Of a stretch of DNA of 64,000 bases, positions 53,593 to 63,358 are shown one piece after another. The stretch covers positions 62,001-126,000 of the forward strand of contig CAUJHQ010000105.1 in the NCBI GenBank assembly GCA_963204815.1, in the 5' to 3' direction. The DNA comes from Pseudomonadota bacterium. Its GTDB lineage: Bacteria; Pseudomonadota; Gammaproteobacteria; Burkholderiales; Burkholderiaceae_C. The notes under the pieces were generated by a model, which was not told the origin of the DNA, ran no database searches, and saw only the letters and a list, made by a program, of their open reading frames with translations. The position numbers and the translations under genes were made by a program. Positions within the stretch are counted from its first letter, which is position 1. Each line of letters begins with the position of its first letter.

Positions 53593-54362
53593 CGGAATCG
53601 GTTCTTCCATTCGCGCAGCGCGGCGAGCACCGCCACCGCGTCGTCGTTGGCGGCGCCCTCGGCACGCGCGGCCGCCACGACGGCGGGCACGCCGCAGCGC
53701 AGGAACGGGTTGATGCGCAGTTCCTGCGCGATGGTGGACGGCAGGGTCGGTGTGCCGGCCTCGCGGCGAGCGCGGCAGGCGGCGGTGTGGGCCGCAATGT
53801 CGGCGTTGGCCGGCTCGACGGCGGCCGCGAAGCGCAGGTTCGACAGCGTGTACTCGTGCGTGCAGCACACGCGCGTGTCGCCCGGCAGCGCCGCCAGCGC
53901 GGCCAGCGAGGCCGCCATCTGCGCCGGCGTGCCTTCGAAGAGGCGGCCGCAGCCGGCCGAGAACAGCGTGTCGCCGCAGAACAGCAGCGCATCGCGCTCG
54001 ACGCCGCGCTGCACGTAGGCGATGTGGCCGGCGGTGTGGCCCGGCACGTCGAACACCTCGAACGACAGGCCCAGCACCTCGACGCGCGCGCCGCCGGCCA
54101 GCGGCACGAAGGGCGCGGGAATGGCCTCCTTCGCGGGGCCGTAGACGGCGCCCTTCAGGCGTGGGCGCAAGGCGTCGACGCCGCCGACATGGTCCGGGTG
54201 GTGATGCGTCACTAGAATCGCCGCCAGCTCGAGGCCCTGCGCATCGAGCGCGGCCTGCACAGGTGCCGCGTCCCCCGGATCGACCACCACGGCGCGTTGG
54301 CCGTCGTGCAGCATCCAGATGTAGTTGTCGGTGAAGGCGGGTAGGGCGACCAGTTTTGTCAT
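53589..54362 (-). CDS. gloB: Hydroxyacylglutathione hydrolase (glyoxalase II)
   Basis: A 257-residue metallo-beta-lactamase-fold enzyme that hydrolyses S-lactoylglutathione. The [10 protein letters not shown] metal motif gives His53, His55, Asp57 and His58; the later ligands are in [25 protein letters not shown] and THEYTLSN. The C-terminal NPFLRCG is the glutathione-binding segment. Co-transcribed with mltD in the order common in Burkholderiales. Its start codon overlaps that of the divergent methyltransferase gene. Confidence 0.96.
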   Translation of the reverse strand: MTKLVALPAFTDNYIWMLHDGQRAVVVDPGDAAPVQAALDAQGLELAAILVTHHHPDHVGGVDALRPRLKGAVYGPAKEAIPAPFVPLAGGARVEVLGLSFEVFDVPGHTAGHIAYVQRGVERDALLFCGDTLFSAGCGRLFEGTPAQMAASLAALAALPGDTRVCCTHEYTLSNLRFAAAVEPANADIAAHTAACRARREAGTPTLPSTIAQELRINPFLRCGVPAVVAAARAEGAANDDAVAVLAALREWKNRFR

Positions 54363-55191
54363 GACGCGCGACGAGTCGATTATAGAGTTGGGGGCCTGGC
54401 TGCAGACCGCGCCGGGCCGCTACCTGCTCGAATGGGAACAGGACCGGCTCGACCACGCGGTGGCCGACGCCTTCGGCTTCCACGCGCTGCAGCTCGGCCT
54501 GCCCGAACTCGAGGGCCTGCGCGCCAACCGCATGCCGCACCGCTGGGTGGCGACCGACTCCTTCGTGGTGCCCGAAGCGCTGGTGCTGCCGCCGCCGCGC
54601 GACGGCCTCACCACGCTGCCGGCGGAGGAGCCGGTGGCGCTGTTCTGCGAGTACGACGCGCTGCCGTTCCCGCAGCACAGCGTGGACCTCGTCGTGCTGC
54701 CGCACGCGCTGGAGCTGGCGCGCGACCCGCACCAGACGCTGCGCGAGGTCGAGCGCGTGCTCGTGCCCGAGGGTCGTGTCGTCATCGCCGGCTTCAACCC
54801 GGCCAGCCTGTGGGGGCTGCGCCAGCGTGGCGGCCGCGCGCTGCGCGGCATGGGGGTGGGCCGCGACCGCAGCCTGTACCTGCCGCGCGCCGGCGATTTC
54901 ATCGGCTACTGGCGGCTGCGCGACTGGCTGCGCCTGCTGGGCTTCGAGGTCGAGGTCGGGCGCTTCGGCTGCTGGCGGCCGCCGTTCAAGTCGGAGCGCT
55001 GGCTCGAGCGCTGCGCCTGGATGGACCCGGTGGGCGACCGCTGGTGGCCGGTGCTGGGCGCGGTGTACTTCATCGTCGCCGTCAAGCGCGTGCGCGGCAT
55101 GCGGCTGGTCGGCCTCGTCAAGAACGAACGCCGCAAGGCGAAGGCGGGTGCGGCCGTGGTGGCGAACCGCGAAGTGGAGATGGAAGTCTGA
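54361..55191 (+). CDS. Class I SAM-dependent methyltransferase
   Basis: A 276-residue methyltransferase of the type 11 group that commonly sits between gloB and rnhA in betaproteobacteria. The N-terminal [18 protein letters not shown] is characteristic; [20 protein letters not shown] matches the post-I/motif II region and [20 protein letters not shown] motif III. The glycine-rich motif I is not obvious. Substrate is unknown. ATG 54361 overlaps the gloB ATG by 2 bases on the opposite strand; a start at TTG 54388 would leave room for the gloB promoter. Stop shares one base with rnhA. Confidence 0.86.
   Translation: MTRDESIIELGAWLQTAPGRYLLEWEQDRLDHAVADAFGFHALQLGLPELEGLRANRMPHRWVATDSFVVPEALVLPPPRDGLTTLPAEEPVALFCEYDALPFPQHSVDLVVLPHALELARDPHQTLREVERVLVPEGRVVIAGFNPASLWGLRQRGGRALRGMGVGRDRSLYLPRAGDFIGYWRLRDWLRLLGFEVEVGRFGCWRPPFKSERWLERCAWMDPVGDRWWPVLGAVYFIVAVKRVRGMRLVGLVKNERRKAKAGAAVVANREVEMEV
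54379..54384 (-). promoter_or_regulatory. Candidate gloB -10 (exact TATAAT) inside the divergent gene
   Basis: On the minus strand TATAAT lies 16 bases before the gloB ATG and inside codons 7-8 of the methyltransferase. An exact consensus is rare in DNA this GC-rich. No clear -35 was found at 16-18 bp. Confidence 0.45.
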
Positions 55192-55628
55192 TGAGCGAAG
55201 TGGTGGTCTACACGGATGGCGCCTGCAAGGGCAACCCCGGCCCGGGCGGCTGGGGCGCGTGGCTGAAGAGCGGCGAGCACGAGAAGGAGCTCTTCGGTGG
55301 CGAACCGAACACGACCAACAACCGCATGGAGCTCACCGCGGTGATCGAGGCGCTGAATTCGCTGAAGCACCGCTGCACCGTCGTCGTCTACACGGACAGC
55401 GAGTACGTGAAGAACGGCATCACGACCTGGATCCACGGCTGGAAGAAGCGCGGCTGGCAGACGGCCGACAAGAAACCGGTGAAGAACGTCGAGCTCTGGC
55501 AGCGCCTGGACGCCCTGGCCGCCGGCCACCACGTGACCTGGCGCTGGGTGCGCGGCCACACCGGCGACCCCGGCAACGAACGCGCCGACGCGCTGGCCAA
55601 CCGCGGTGTCGCGTCGGTCCGCGGCTGA
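55191..55628 (+). CDS. rnhA: Ribonuclease HI
   Basis: A 145-residue RNase HI, which removes RNA from RNA-DNA hybrids. All catalytic residues are present: Asp9 ([14 protein letters not shown]), Glu47 (NNRMELTAV), Asp69 (YTDSEYV), Asp133 (NERADALAN), and His123 (RGHTGD) as the flap histidine. The basic protrusion ([14 protein letters not shown]) is complete. In many betaproteobacteria dnaQ follows, but here the next gene is an RND adaptor. One-base overlap with the methyltransferase stop. Confidence 0.97.
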   Translation: MSEVVVYTDGACKGNPGPGGWGAWLKSGEHEKELFGGEPNTTNNRMELTAVIEALNSLKHRCTVVVYTDSEYVKNGITTWIHGWKKRGWQTADKKPVKNVELWQRLDALAAGHHVTWRWVRGHTGDPGNERADALANRGVASVRG

Positions 55629-55727
55629 GGTGGGCGAGGCCCCCAAGCCCGGGTCGGGCAAACCCGAAGAGCCGACGTCGACCTCGACGAACGGATACAT
55701 TCAGCCGGTTAAGTCGGCGTGGTTCCA

Positions 55728-56924
55728 ATGGCGTTGAAGAAGATTCACACGATCGTGGCGGTGCTCGGCATCGCGGTGGCCGGCACGGCCGCGTGGTGGT
55801 GGCAGAACCGCGCCAGCGGTCCGGCCACCGAGGCGGCCGCCGCGAAGCCGCCGGCGCCCGCCGGTCGCGGCGGACCGGGCGGTCCCGGCGGGCCCGGTGG
55901 TCCAGCGACCGTCGAGGCCTCGAGTGCACAGGCCGTCACGATCACCGACGACGTGTTGGCCGTCGGCTCGCTGCGTTCGGCGCAGGGCGTGATGCTGCGC
56001 CCGGAGGTCAGCGGCCGCATCTCGCAGTTCGGCTTCTCCGACGGCCAGCGCGTCAAGCGCGGGCAGTTGCTGGTGCAGCTCGACGACACCCTGCAGCAGG
56101 CGCAGCTGCGCCAGGCGGAAGCCTCGGCGTCGATCGCGCGCACCAACCTGCAGCGCAGCCGCGAACTGCAGGCGCAGGGCTTCGTGTCGCCGAGCGCGGT
56201 CGACCAGAACGGGGCCGCGCTCGAGGTCGCCGAGGCGCAGGTCGCGCTGGCGAAGGCGCAACTCGCACGCATGCGCATCATCGCCCCGTTCGACGCCACC
56301 ACCGGCATCAAGCGGGTGGACATCGGCGACTACGTGAAGGACGGTGCCGACCTCGTGGCGCTCGAAGACCTGTCGTCGCTGGCGGTCGACTTCAGCCTGC
56401 CCGAGCGCACGCTGGCCAGGCTGCGCAGCGGCCAGTCGGTGGAAGTGACGCTGGACGCGCTGCCGGGCCGCACCTTCAAGGGCCGCGTCGTCGCACTCGA
56501 CTCGCAGGTCGACGCCAACGGCCGTGCGCTGCTCGTGCGCGCGCAGGTCGAGAACCAGGGCGCGCTGCTGAAGCCGGGCATGTTCGCGCGCGCGCGCGTT
56601 GTGCTCGCCACGCGTGCCAACGCGATCGTCGTGCCCGAGGAAGCGCTGGTGCCGCAGGGTGGCCGGCAGTACGTCTACAAGGTGGTCGACGCCGGTGGCG
56701 GCCAGCAGGTGGCCGAGCGCATCGAGGCGCGCATCGGCATGCGCCTGCCGGGCAAGGTCGAGCTGCTCGAAGGCATCGGCAGCGGCGACCGCGTCGTCAC
56801 CGCCGGCCAGGCCCGCCTGCGCGGCGAACGCGCGCCGGTGCGCGTTGTCGACCTGTCCAAGCCGCCGGGTCCGCCGCCCGGCGCCGGCCGCAGCGCCAGC
56901 GGCGTGCCCGGCGCACCGGCCTGA
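55728..56924 (+). CDS. RND efflux periplasmic adaptor
   Basis: A 398-residue membrane fusion protein with an N-terminal hydrophobic anchor (TIVAVLGIAVAGTAAWWW), a Gly/Pro linker (GRGGPGGPGGPGGPATV), first lipoyl half (LRPEVSGRISQFGFSDGQRV), helical hairpin (~115-180), second lipoyl half (RIIAPFDATTGIKRVDIGDYV) and beta-barrel/MP domains. It is not a lipoprotein, unlike the adaptor at 3821. ATG 55728 is preferred over GTG 55719. The permease follows after 26 bases; no outer-membrane factor is encoded. Confidence 0.93.
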   Translation: MALKKIHTIVAVLGIAVAGTAAWWWQNRASGPATEAAAAKPPAPAGRGGPGGPGGPGGPATVEASSAQAVTITDDVLAVGSLRSAQGVMLRPEVSGRISQFGFSDGQRVKRGQLLVQLDDTLQQAQLRQAEASASIARTNLQRSRELQAQGFVSPSAVDQNGAALEVAEAQVALAKAQLARMRIIAPFDATTGIKRVDIGDYVKDGADLVALEDLSSLAVDFSLPERTLARLRSGQSVEVTLDALPGRTFKGRVVALDSQVDANGRALLVRAQVENQGALLKPGMFARARVVLATRANAIVVPEEALVPQGGRQYVYKVVDAGGGQQVAERIEARIGMRLPGKVELLEGIGSGDRVVTAGQARLRGERAPVRVVDLSKPPGPPPGAGRSASGVPGAPA

Positions 56925-56950
56925 ACGGCGGCCCCAGCGGAGACCACGGC

Positions 56951-59900
56951 ATGCAGCTCTCGGAAACCTCGATCCGCCGCCCGGTGCTGGCGACGGTGAT
57001 GTCGCTGCTGATCATCCTGATCGGCCTGGTGTCCTTCGACCGCCTGTCGGTGCGCGAGTACCCGCGCATCGACGAGCCGGTCGTCACCGTCAACACGCGG
57101 CTCATCGGCGCCAGTTCCGAGGTCATCGAGTCGCAGGTCACGAAGCCGCTGGAAGACTCCATCGCCGGCATCGAGGGCGTGGACATCATCACCTCGATCT
57201 CGCGCGCCGAGCAGAGCCAGATCACGGTGCGCTTCAAGCTCGAGAAGAACCCGGACAACGCCGCCGCCGACGTGCGCGACCGCGTCTCGCGCGTGCGCGG
57301 CCGCCTGCCCGACGCGGTCGACGAGCCGATCATCGCCAAGGTCGAGGCCGACGCCACGCCGACGATATGGCTCGCCTACACCAGCGAGACGCTGAGCCCG
57401 CTGGAACTCACCGACCTCATCAACCGGGTCGTCAAGCCGCGCCTGCAGACGGTGCCCGGCGTGGCCGACATCCAGGTCGGCGGCGACCGCGCCTATTCGA
57501 TGCGCATCTGGCTCGACGCCGACAAGCTGGCGGCCTATCGCGTCACCGTGCAGGACGTCGAGGAGGCGCTGCGCCGGCAGAACCTGGAAGTGCCGGCCGG
57601 CCGCATCGAGAGCCAGCAGCGCGAGTTCAACGTCACCGCGCGCACCGACCTGAACTCGGTGGCGCAGTTCAGCGAGATCGCGCTGAAGACCGTCAACGGC
57701 TACACGGTGCGCCTGCGCGACGTCGGCCGCGTTGCCGAGGGCGCGGCCAACGAACGCTCGCGCGTGCGGCTGAACGGCGTGCCGTCGATCTCCACCGGTG
57801 TCATCCGCAACGCCACCGCGAACCCGCTGGACGTTGCCGCCGGCGTGCGCGCCGTGATGCCGCAGATCCAGCGCGACCTGCCGCCGTCGGTCACGGTGCA
57901 GCAGGCGAACGACAACTCGGTCTTCATCGACCGCTCGATCAAGTCGGTCTACAAGACGGTGGCCGAGGCGGTGGTTCTCGTGGCGCTGGTGGTCTTCGTG
58001 TTCCTGCGCACGGTGCGGGCGTCGATCATTCCGCTCGTCACCATCCCGGTCAGCCTGATCGGGTCGTTCGCGCTCATCGCCGCCGCCGGCTTCACGATCA
58101 ACACGCTGACGCTGCTGGCGCTGGTGCTGGCGATCGGCCTCGTGGTCGACGACGCCATCGTCGTGCTGGAGAACATCTTCCGCCACATCGAGGAAGGGCT
58201 GTCGCCGTTCCAGGCGGCGTTGAAGGGCATCCGCGAGATCAGTTTCGCGGTGGTCGCGATGACGCTCACGCTGGCGGCCGTGTTCGCGCCGCTGGCCTTC
58301 ACGCCCGGCCGCACCGGGCGGCTGTTCGGCGAATTCGCGCTCACGCTGGCCGGTGCGGTGGTGGTGTCCGGCTTCGTCGCGCTGACGCTGACGCCGATGA
58401 TGTGCAGCAAGCTGCTGCGCCACAACCCGACGCCGAACCGCTTCGACCGCGGCATGGAGTCGCTGCTGGTCGGCCTGACCAACGGCTACCGGGCGGCGCT
58501 CGGCTGGGTGCTGAACCACCGCTCGGTCGTGCTGGTCGTCATGCTGGCGGCCGGCGGCACGAGCTACTGGCTGTTCAAGACCGCGAAGGCCGAGCTGGCG
58601 CCGATCGAGGACCGCGGCGTCATCATCATGCCGGTGCGCGCCCCCGACGGCGCCACGCTGGACTTCACCGCCCGCTACCTCGACGCCATCGACGCCATCG
58701 GCGTGCAGTACACGGAATTCGACCGCCGCTTCATGTTCATGGGCGGCGGCCAGGTGTCGACCGCCAGCGCCGTGTTCCGCGCCACCGACTGGACCGAGCG
58801 CACCCGCACCACGCAGGAACTGGCGCGCGACCTGCTGCCCAAGGTGAGCGCGCTGCCGGGCATCACCGCCTTCCCGATCACGCCGCCGAGCCTGGGGCAG
58901 GGCTTCCGCTCGCGGCCGCTGGAATTCGTCGTGCAGACGAGCGACAGCTACGCCAACCTGGCGCGCGCCGCGCAGCAGATGCTGGCCGAGATGGCGAAGA
59001 ACCCGGGCATCGTGCAGCCCGACATCGACCTGCAGCTGAACAAGCCCGAGATCTTCATGGAGGTCGACCGCGCGCGTGCGGCCGACATGGGCGTCAGCGT
59101 CGACGCCGTCGCGCGCACCGTCGAAACCATGCTCGGCGGCCGGGCCGTGACACGCTACAAGCGCGACGCCGACCAGTACGACGTCATCGTGCAGACCGCG
59201 AGCCGCGGCCGCACGACGCCTGACGACATCGAGCGCCTGTTCGTGCGTGGCCGGGGCGACACGATGGTGCCGCTGGGCTCGCTGGTGAAGGTGCGCGAAG
59301 CGGTCAGCCCGCGCGAGCTGAACCACTTCAACCAGCGCCGCTCGGTCACGATCACGGCCAACCTGGCGCCGGGCTATTCGCTCGGCGAGGCGCTCACGTT
59401 CATGGACCAGGCCGCGGCGCGCGTGCTGCCGGCCGGCTACGTCACCGAACTGAACGGCGTGAGCCGCGAGTTCCGTTCGTCGTCGGGCGCGCTGGGCGTT
59501 GTGTTCGTGCTGGCGCTGCTGTTCATCTTCCTCGTGCTGGCGGCGCAGTTCGAGAGCTTCATCGACCCCTGCGTGATCCTGATCGCGGTGCCGCTGACGA
59601 TGGTGGGCGCGCTCGGCGCGCTGAGCCTGGCCGGCGGCACGCTGAACGTCTATTCGCAGATCGGCCTCATCACGCTGGTCGGCCTGATCAGCAAGCACGG
59701 CATCCTGATCGTCGAGTTCAGCAACCAGATGCGCCAGCAGGGCATGACGGTGCGCGAGGCCGTGCTCGAAGCGGCCAGCATGCGCCTGCGCCCGATCCTG
59801 ATGACCACCGGCGCGATGGTGCTCGGCGCGTTGCCGCTGGCGCTGGCCAGCGGTGCCGGCGCCGAGAGCCGGCAGCAGATCGGCTGGGTCATCGTCGGCG

Positions 59901-60058
59901 GCATGTCGCTGGGCACGCTGCTGACCATCTTCGTCGTGCCCACGGTCTACACGTGGTTTGCGCGCCGGGCGGTGCCGGGCGCGATCGAGACGCCGGCGCT
60001 GGCGGATGCGCCGGCGGCGCACGGCCTGCCCGAAGCCGCCAAGGCCGGCGCGGACTGA
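56951..60058 (+). CDS. RND efflux permease (multidrug HAE1 family)
   Basis: A 1035-residue RND pump: LSETSIRRPVLATVMSLLII at TM1, VEADATPTIWLAY in the porter domain, the proton-relay Asp400-Asp401 (LVVDDAIVVLENIFRH), Lys915 (GLISKHGILIVE) and SMRLRPILMTTGAMVLGALP at TM11. All relay residues are conserved, so it should be functional. It is closer to multidrug HAE1 pumps of the MexK/MdtB style than the permease at 4963. Second gene of its operon; a PlsB-like gene begins 13 bases after the stop. Confidence 0.95.
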   Translation: MQLSETSIRRPVLATVMSLLIILIGLVSFDRLSVREYPRIDEPVVTVNTRLIGASSEVIESQVTKPLEDSIAGIEGVDIITSISRAEQSQITVRFKLEKNPDNAAADVRDRVSRVRGRLPDAVDEPIIAKVEADATPTIWLAYTSETLSPLELTDLINRVVKPRLQTVPGVADIQVGGDRAYSMRIWLDADKLAAYRVTVQDVEEALRRQNLEVPAGRIESQQREFNVTARTDLNSVAQFSEIALKTVNGYTVRLRDVGRVAEGAANERSRVRLNGVPSISTGVIRNATANPLDVAAGVRAVMPQIQRDLPPSVTVQQANDNSVFIDRSIKSVYKTVAEAVVLVALVVFVFLRTVRASIIPLVTIPVSLIGSFALIAAAGFTINTLTLLALVLAIGLVVDDAIVVLENIFRHIEEGLSPFQAALKGIREISFAVVAMTLTLAAVFAPLAFTPGRTGRLFGEFALTLAGAVVVSGFVALTLTPMMCSKLLRHNPTPNRFDRGMESLLVGLTNGYRAALGWVLNHRSVVLVVMLAAGGTSYWLFKTAKAELAPIEDRGVIIMPVRAPDGATLDFTARYLDAIDAIGVQYTEFDRRFMFMGGGQVSTASAVFRATDWTERTRTTQELARDLLPKVSALPGITAFPITPPSLGQGFRSRPLEFVVQTSDSYANLARAAQQMLAEMAKNPGIVQPDIDLQLNKPEIFMEVDRARAADMGVSVDAVARTVETMLGGRAVTRYKRDADQYDVIVQTASRGRTTPDDIERLFVRGRGDTMVPLGSLVKVREAVSPRELNHFNQRRSVTITANLAPGYSLGEALTFMDQAAARVLPAGYVTELNGVSREFRSSSGALGVVFVLALLFIFLVLAAQFESFIDPCVILIAVPLTMVGALGALSLAGGTLNVYSQIGLITLVGLISKHGILIVEFSNQMRQQGMTVREAVLEAASMRLRPILMTTGAMVLGALPLALASGAGAESRQQIGWVIVGGMSLGTLLTIFVVPTVYTWFARRAVPGAIETPALADAPAAHGLPEAAKAGAD

Positions 60059-60071
60059 CCGGCCCCAGCGC

Positions 60072-61553
60072 ATGTCCGCCAGCGTCCAGATCCCGTTGTG
60101 GCTGGCCGTGGTGGGCGGCGCGCTGGCCTTGTGGGCGGTGCTCGACCGGCTGCTGCTGCCGTCGGTGCGCTGGTACCTGAAGAGCCGCGCCACCAAGGTG
60201 CTGGACGAGGTGCGACAGCGCCTGAAGATCCACGTGCGGCCGTTCCAGCAGATCGGCCGCCAGGCGCTGATCGACCGCCTGATCTTCGACGACAAGGTGC
60301 AACAGGCCGCGCTCGCCTTCGCCGACGCCCGCGGCATGCCGCGCGAGGTGGCGCTGGACCAGGTGCAGCGCTACGCGCGCGAGATCGTCCCGGCGTTCAA
60401 CGCCTTCGTCTACTTCCGCGTCGGCTACTGGATCGGCAAGCGGGTGTCGCAGGCGCTGTACCGCGTGCGCATCGGCTACACCGACGACGCCGGGCTGGAG
60501 GCGATTCCCGAAAACGCGACGGTGGTGTTCGTCATGAACCACCGCAGCAACATGGACTACATCGTCGCCAGCTACCTGGCTGCCGAGCGTGCGGCCTTGA
60601 GCTACGCGGTGGGCGAATGGGCGCGCGTCATCGGGCTGCAGCAGCTGATCCGCGCGATGGGCGCGTACTTCGTGCGCCGCAACGCCAAGGACGAGCTCTA
60701 CCGCCGCGTGCTGGAGCGCTACGTCGCGATGGCGACCGAGGCCGGCGTCACGCAGGCCGTGTACCCCGAGGGCGGCCTGACGAAGGACGGCGCCTTGCGC
60801 GAGCCGCGCTTCGGCGTGCTCGACTACATGCTGCGCGGCCACCGCCACGACGGCGAGCGCGACTTGGTCTTCGTGCCCATCGGGCTCAACTACGACCGCG
60901 TGCTCGAAGACCGCACCCAGCTGCTGAGCGGCGATGCCGCGGCGCCGAAGGTCGGCCGCCTGGCGGCGCTGCGCCGCACGCTCGCTTTCGCGGCCAGCCA
61001 GCTCGGCCTGCTGCTGCGCAGCCGCTGGCACCGCTACGGCTACGCCTGCGTCAACTTCGGCACGCCGGTGTCGGCGCGGGCCTGGGCGGCCTCACGCGGC
61101 ATCCGCTTCGAGGCGCTGGAGAAGGCCGAGCGCCAGGCCGAGGTGGCCGCGCTCGGCCGCGAGCTGATGCACCAGGTGGGCCGCCTCGTGCCGGTGCTGC
61201 CGGTGCCGCTGGTCGCCACCGTGATGCTCGATGCGCCCGAGCGTGCCCGCACCGAATTCGAAATCAAGGCCGAGGTGGCGGCACTGGTGACGCGGCTGGA
61301 AGCGGCGGGCGCGCGCCTCTACGTGCCACGCCAGGACCGCGACTACGCCTTCAGCGCCGGCCTTCGCATGCTGGTGCAGCGCCATCTGGTCGAGCAGAAG
61401 GACGGCCTTTTCACGCCGCACCCGTCCGAACACGCGCTGCTGCGCTACTACGCGAACTCGATCGCGCACCTGCTGCCGCGTTCAGCCGCCGATGTAGTGC
61501 ATCTCGACGCGGCGCCCGCCGCTGCCGGCATCGGCCTCCATCGCACCGCGTAG
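60072..61553 (+). CDS. Glycerol-3-phosphate acyltransferase (PlsB)-like protein
   Basis: A 493-residue acyltransferase of the PlsC/PlsB superfamily. Catalytic motif I is [12 protein letters not shown] (His then Asp four residues on); motif II-like [18 protein letters not shown] and motif [15 protein letters not shown] follow, then [14 protein letters not shown] (motif IV). An N-terminal hydrophobic segment (10-30) anchors it. It is shorter than E. coli PlsB (~800) and lacks that enzyme's long N-terminus, so it may acylate another lipid head group. Its last 72 bp overlap moaA on the other strand. Confidence 0.85.
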   Translation: MSASVQIPLWLAVVGGALALWAVLDRLLLPSVRWYLKSRATKVLDEVRQRLKIHVRPFQQIGRQALIDRLIFDDKVQQAALAFADARGMPREVALDQVQRYAREIVPAFNAFVYFRVGYWIGKRVSQALYRVRIGYTDDAGLEAIPENATVVFVMNHRSNMDYIVASYLAAERAALSYAVGEWARVIGLQQLIRAMGAYFVRRNAKDELYRRVLERYVAMATEAGVTQAVYPEGGLTKDGALREPRFGVLDYMLRGHRHDGERDLVFVPIGLNYDRVLEDRTQLLSGDAAAPKVGRLAALRRTLAFAASQLGLLLRSRWHRYGYACVNFGTPVSARAWAASRGIRFEALEKAERQAEVAALGRELMHQVGRLVPVLPVPLVATVMLDAPERARTEFEIKAEVAALVTRLEAAGARLYVPRQDRDYAFSAGLRMLVQRHLVEQKDGLFTPHPSEHALLRYYANSIAHLLPRSAADVVHLDAAPAAAGIGLHRTA

Positions 61554-62606
61554 TTCCGAGTAGCGGTCCTCGCGGTCGGCCCAGACGAGCCCGATGGCGC
61601 CGGCGATCTGCGCGTCCGAAAAGCCGCCGCGCAGCAGCGCGCGCAGGTCGTGGCCGCCGCTGGCGAACAGGCACAGGAACAGCTTGCCTTCGGTGGACAG
61701 GCGCGCGCGGTTGCAGTCGCGGCAGAAGGCCTGTGTCACGCTGCTGATGAAGCCGACCTCACCGCCGCCGTCGCGGTAGCGCCAGCGTTCGGCCGTCTCG
61801 CCGGGCGCGCTGGGGTCCAGCGGCTCGAGCGGGAACGCGGCGTGCAGCCGTTCGCGCACCTGCGCCGACGGCAGCACTTCGTCCATGCGCCAGCCGTTCG
61901 TGGCACCGACGTCCATGTACTCGATGAAGCGCAGCACCACGGCCGGGCCGAAGCGCTCGCGCAGGTGGCGCGCCAGCGGCACGATCTCGTGATCGTTGGT
62001 GCCGCGCTTGACGACCATGTTGACCTTGATCGGCGCCAGGCCGACGCGGACCGCCGCGGCAATGCCCGCCAGCACGTCGGCGACCGGGAAGTCGACGTCG
62101 TTCATGCGCCGGAAGATCGCATCGTCCAGCGCGTCCAGGCTGACGGTGATGCGCTTGAGGCCAGCGTCGCGCAGCGCCTCGGCCTTGCGTTCGAGCACCG
62201 AGCCGTTGGTGGTGAGCGTGATGTCCAGCGCTTCGCCTTCGGGCGTGCGCAGCGCGGCCAGCTGCCCGACCAGCACCTCCAGGTGCTTGCGCAGCAGCGG
62301 CTCGCCGCCGGTCAGGCGCAGCTTCTTCACGCCATGGGCGACGAACAGGCGCGCGCTGCGCGTGATCTCCTCGAAGCTCAGCAGCGAGCTCTGCGGCAGG
62401 AACTTGTAGTCCCGGTCGAAGACCTCCTTCGGCATGCAGTAGCTGCAGCGGAAGTTGCAGCGGTCGGTGACGGAGATGCGCAGGTCGCGCAGCGGCCGCC
62501 CCAGGCGGTCGGCCAGCAGGCCATTCGGCGCCACCGGCTGCGCCGGCACGCGCGGCACCGGCGCGGCGTAGCGCAGGTCGGCCAGCGGAATGATCGTTTC
62601 GCCCAT
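61482..62606 (-). CDS. moaA: GTP 3',8-cyclase MoaA
   Basis: A 374-residue radical-SAM enzyme that begins molybdenum cofactor synthesis. N-terminal cluster: Cys50, Cys54, Cys57 ([14 protein letters not shown]). SAM motif [12 protein letters not shown]. The C-terminal cluster is in [14 protein letters not shown] and LFLCLF, and the protein ends in the essential Gly-Gly (HYIGG). It is about 40 residues longer than E. coli MoaA at the N-terminus. It could supply the cofactor for the molybdopterin oxidoreductase at 12251. Converges with the PlsB-like gene. Confidence 0.96.
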   Translation of the reverse strand: MGETIIPLADLRYAAPVPRVPAQPVAPNGLLADRLGRPLRDLRISVTDRCNFRCSYCMPKEVFDRDYKFLPQSSLLSFEEITRSARLFVAHGVKKLRLTGGEPLLRKHLEVLVGQLAALRTPEGEALDITLTTNGSVLERKAEALRDAGLKRITVSLDALDDAIFRRMNDVDFPVADVLAGIAAAVRVGLAPIKVNMVVKRGTNDHEIVPLARHLRERFGPAVVLRFIEYMDVGATNGWRMDEVLPSAQVRERLHAAFPLEPLDPSAPGETAERWRYRDGGGEVGFISSVTQAFCRDCNRARLSTEGKLFLCLFASGGHDLRALLRGGFSDAQIAGAIGLVWADREDRYSELRGAMEADAGSGGRRVEMHYIGG

Positions 62607-62639
62607 GGGCGGCGATTGTGCCGCGCCGGCGGCGCGACC

Positions 62640-63248
62640 CTACCGCGGCTGCGGTGTACTGCCGTCGTCCAGCGCGGGCATGTCGGCGCGGCGGGCGCCG
62701 TTGTAGCGCTTGGTCCAGTAGGCGGCGCGCATGTCCTCGATGCGAACCTGGCCGCCGGTGCGCGGCGCGTGGATGAACTTGCCTTCGCCGACGTAGATGC
62801 CCACGTGCGAGAAGGCGCGCCGCATGGTGTTGAAGAAGACCAAGTCGCCGGGCTTGAGTTCGTCGCGCTTCACTTCCGCGAGCGCGCCGTCCTTCGCCTG
62901 CTGGTCGGCGCGGCGCGGCAGCACCAGGCCCAGGCTCTTCTCGAACACATGCCGAGTGAAGCCGCTGCAGTCGAAGCCTTCCTCGCTCTGGCCGCCGCGG
63001 CGGTAGGGCACGCCGAGGAAGTTCATCGCCGAGATGACGAGGTCGCTGGCGGCGTCGCGCACCGTCGACACGAAGCCCTGCGTGGCTTCGGCGGCGGGCA
63101 CCAGACCCTTGTCCTGCAGCAGGTGCATGATGGCGTCGCCGCCGCGTGCGCCGTCGGCCGGCGGTTCGGCCGCCGCAGGCATGGCCGCCAGTGCCGCAGC
63201 GAGCACGGCGGCGGCAGCCAGGCGGGGGAAGGGCAGGCGGGCACGCAT
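62640..63248 (-). CDS. Secreted NlpC/P60 (C40) peptidase
   Basis: A 202-residue cell-wall endopeptidase. Signal peptide [18 protein letters not shown] ends near residue 27. The C40 triad is Cys94 (FDCSGF), His148 (SHVGIYVG) and His160 (KFIHAP). Such enzymes cut D-Glu-mDAP bonds in peptidoglycan. ATG 63248 gives a clean signal peptide; a longer in-frame reading to 63305 is less likely. It is upstream of moaA on the same strand with a 33-base gap. Confidence 0.92.
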   Translation of the reverse strand: MRARLPFPRLAAAAVLAAALAAMPAAAEPPADGARGGDAIMHLLQDKGLVPAAEATQGFVSTVRDAASDLVISAMNFLGVPYRRGGQSEEGFDCSGFTRHVFEKSLGLVLPRRADQQAKDGALAEVKRDELKPGDLVFFNTMRRAFSHVGIYVGEGKFIHAPRTGGQVRIEDMRAAYWTKRYNGARRADMPALDDGSTPQPR

Positions 63249-63358
63249 CAGCGCGGCAGTATCGGGGGCCGCCCCCGGCAGTGTCAACGCGGCCCACCCG
63301 GACAAGAATCACGCTCCGGCAGGCCCACCTGTCACCGATTCACCACTGGAAACACACC

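Noticed and set aside
56675-60337. A 1220-codon minus-strand frame
   Set aside because: Antisense shadow of the second RND permease; His/Arg/Gln-rich with no domains.
63249-63305. N-terminal extension of the NlpC/P60 protein
   Set aside because: It would place 19 residues before the signal peptide; the ATG at 63248 gives a standard signal sequence.
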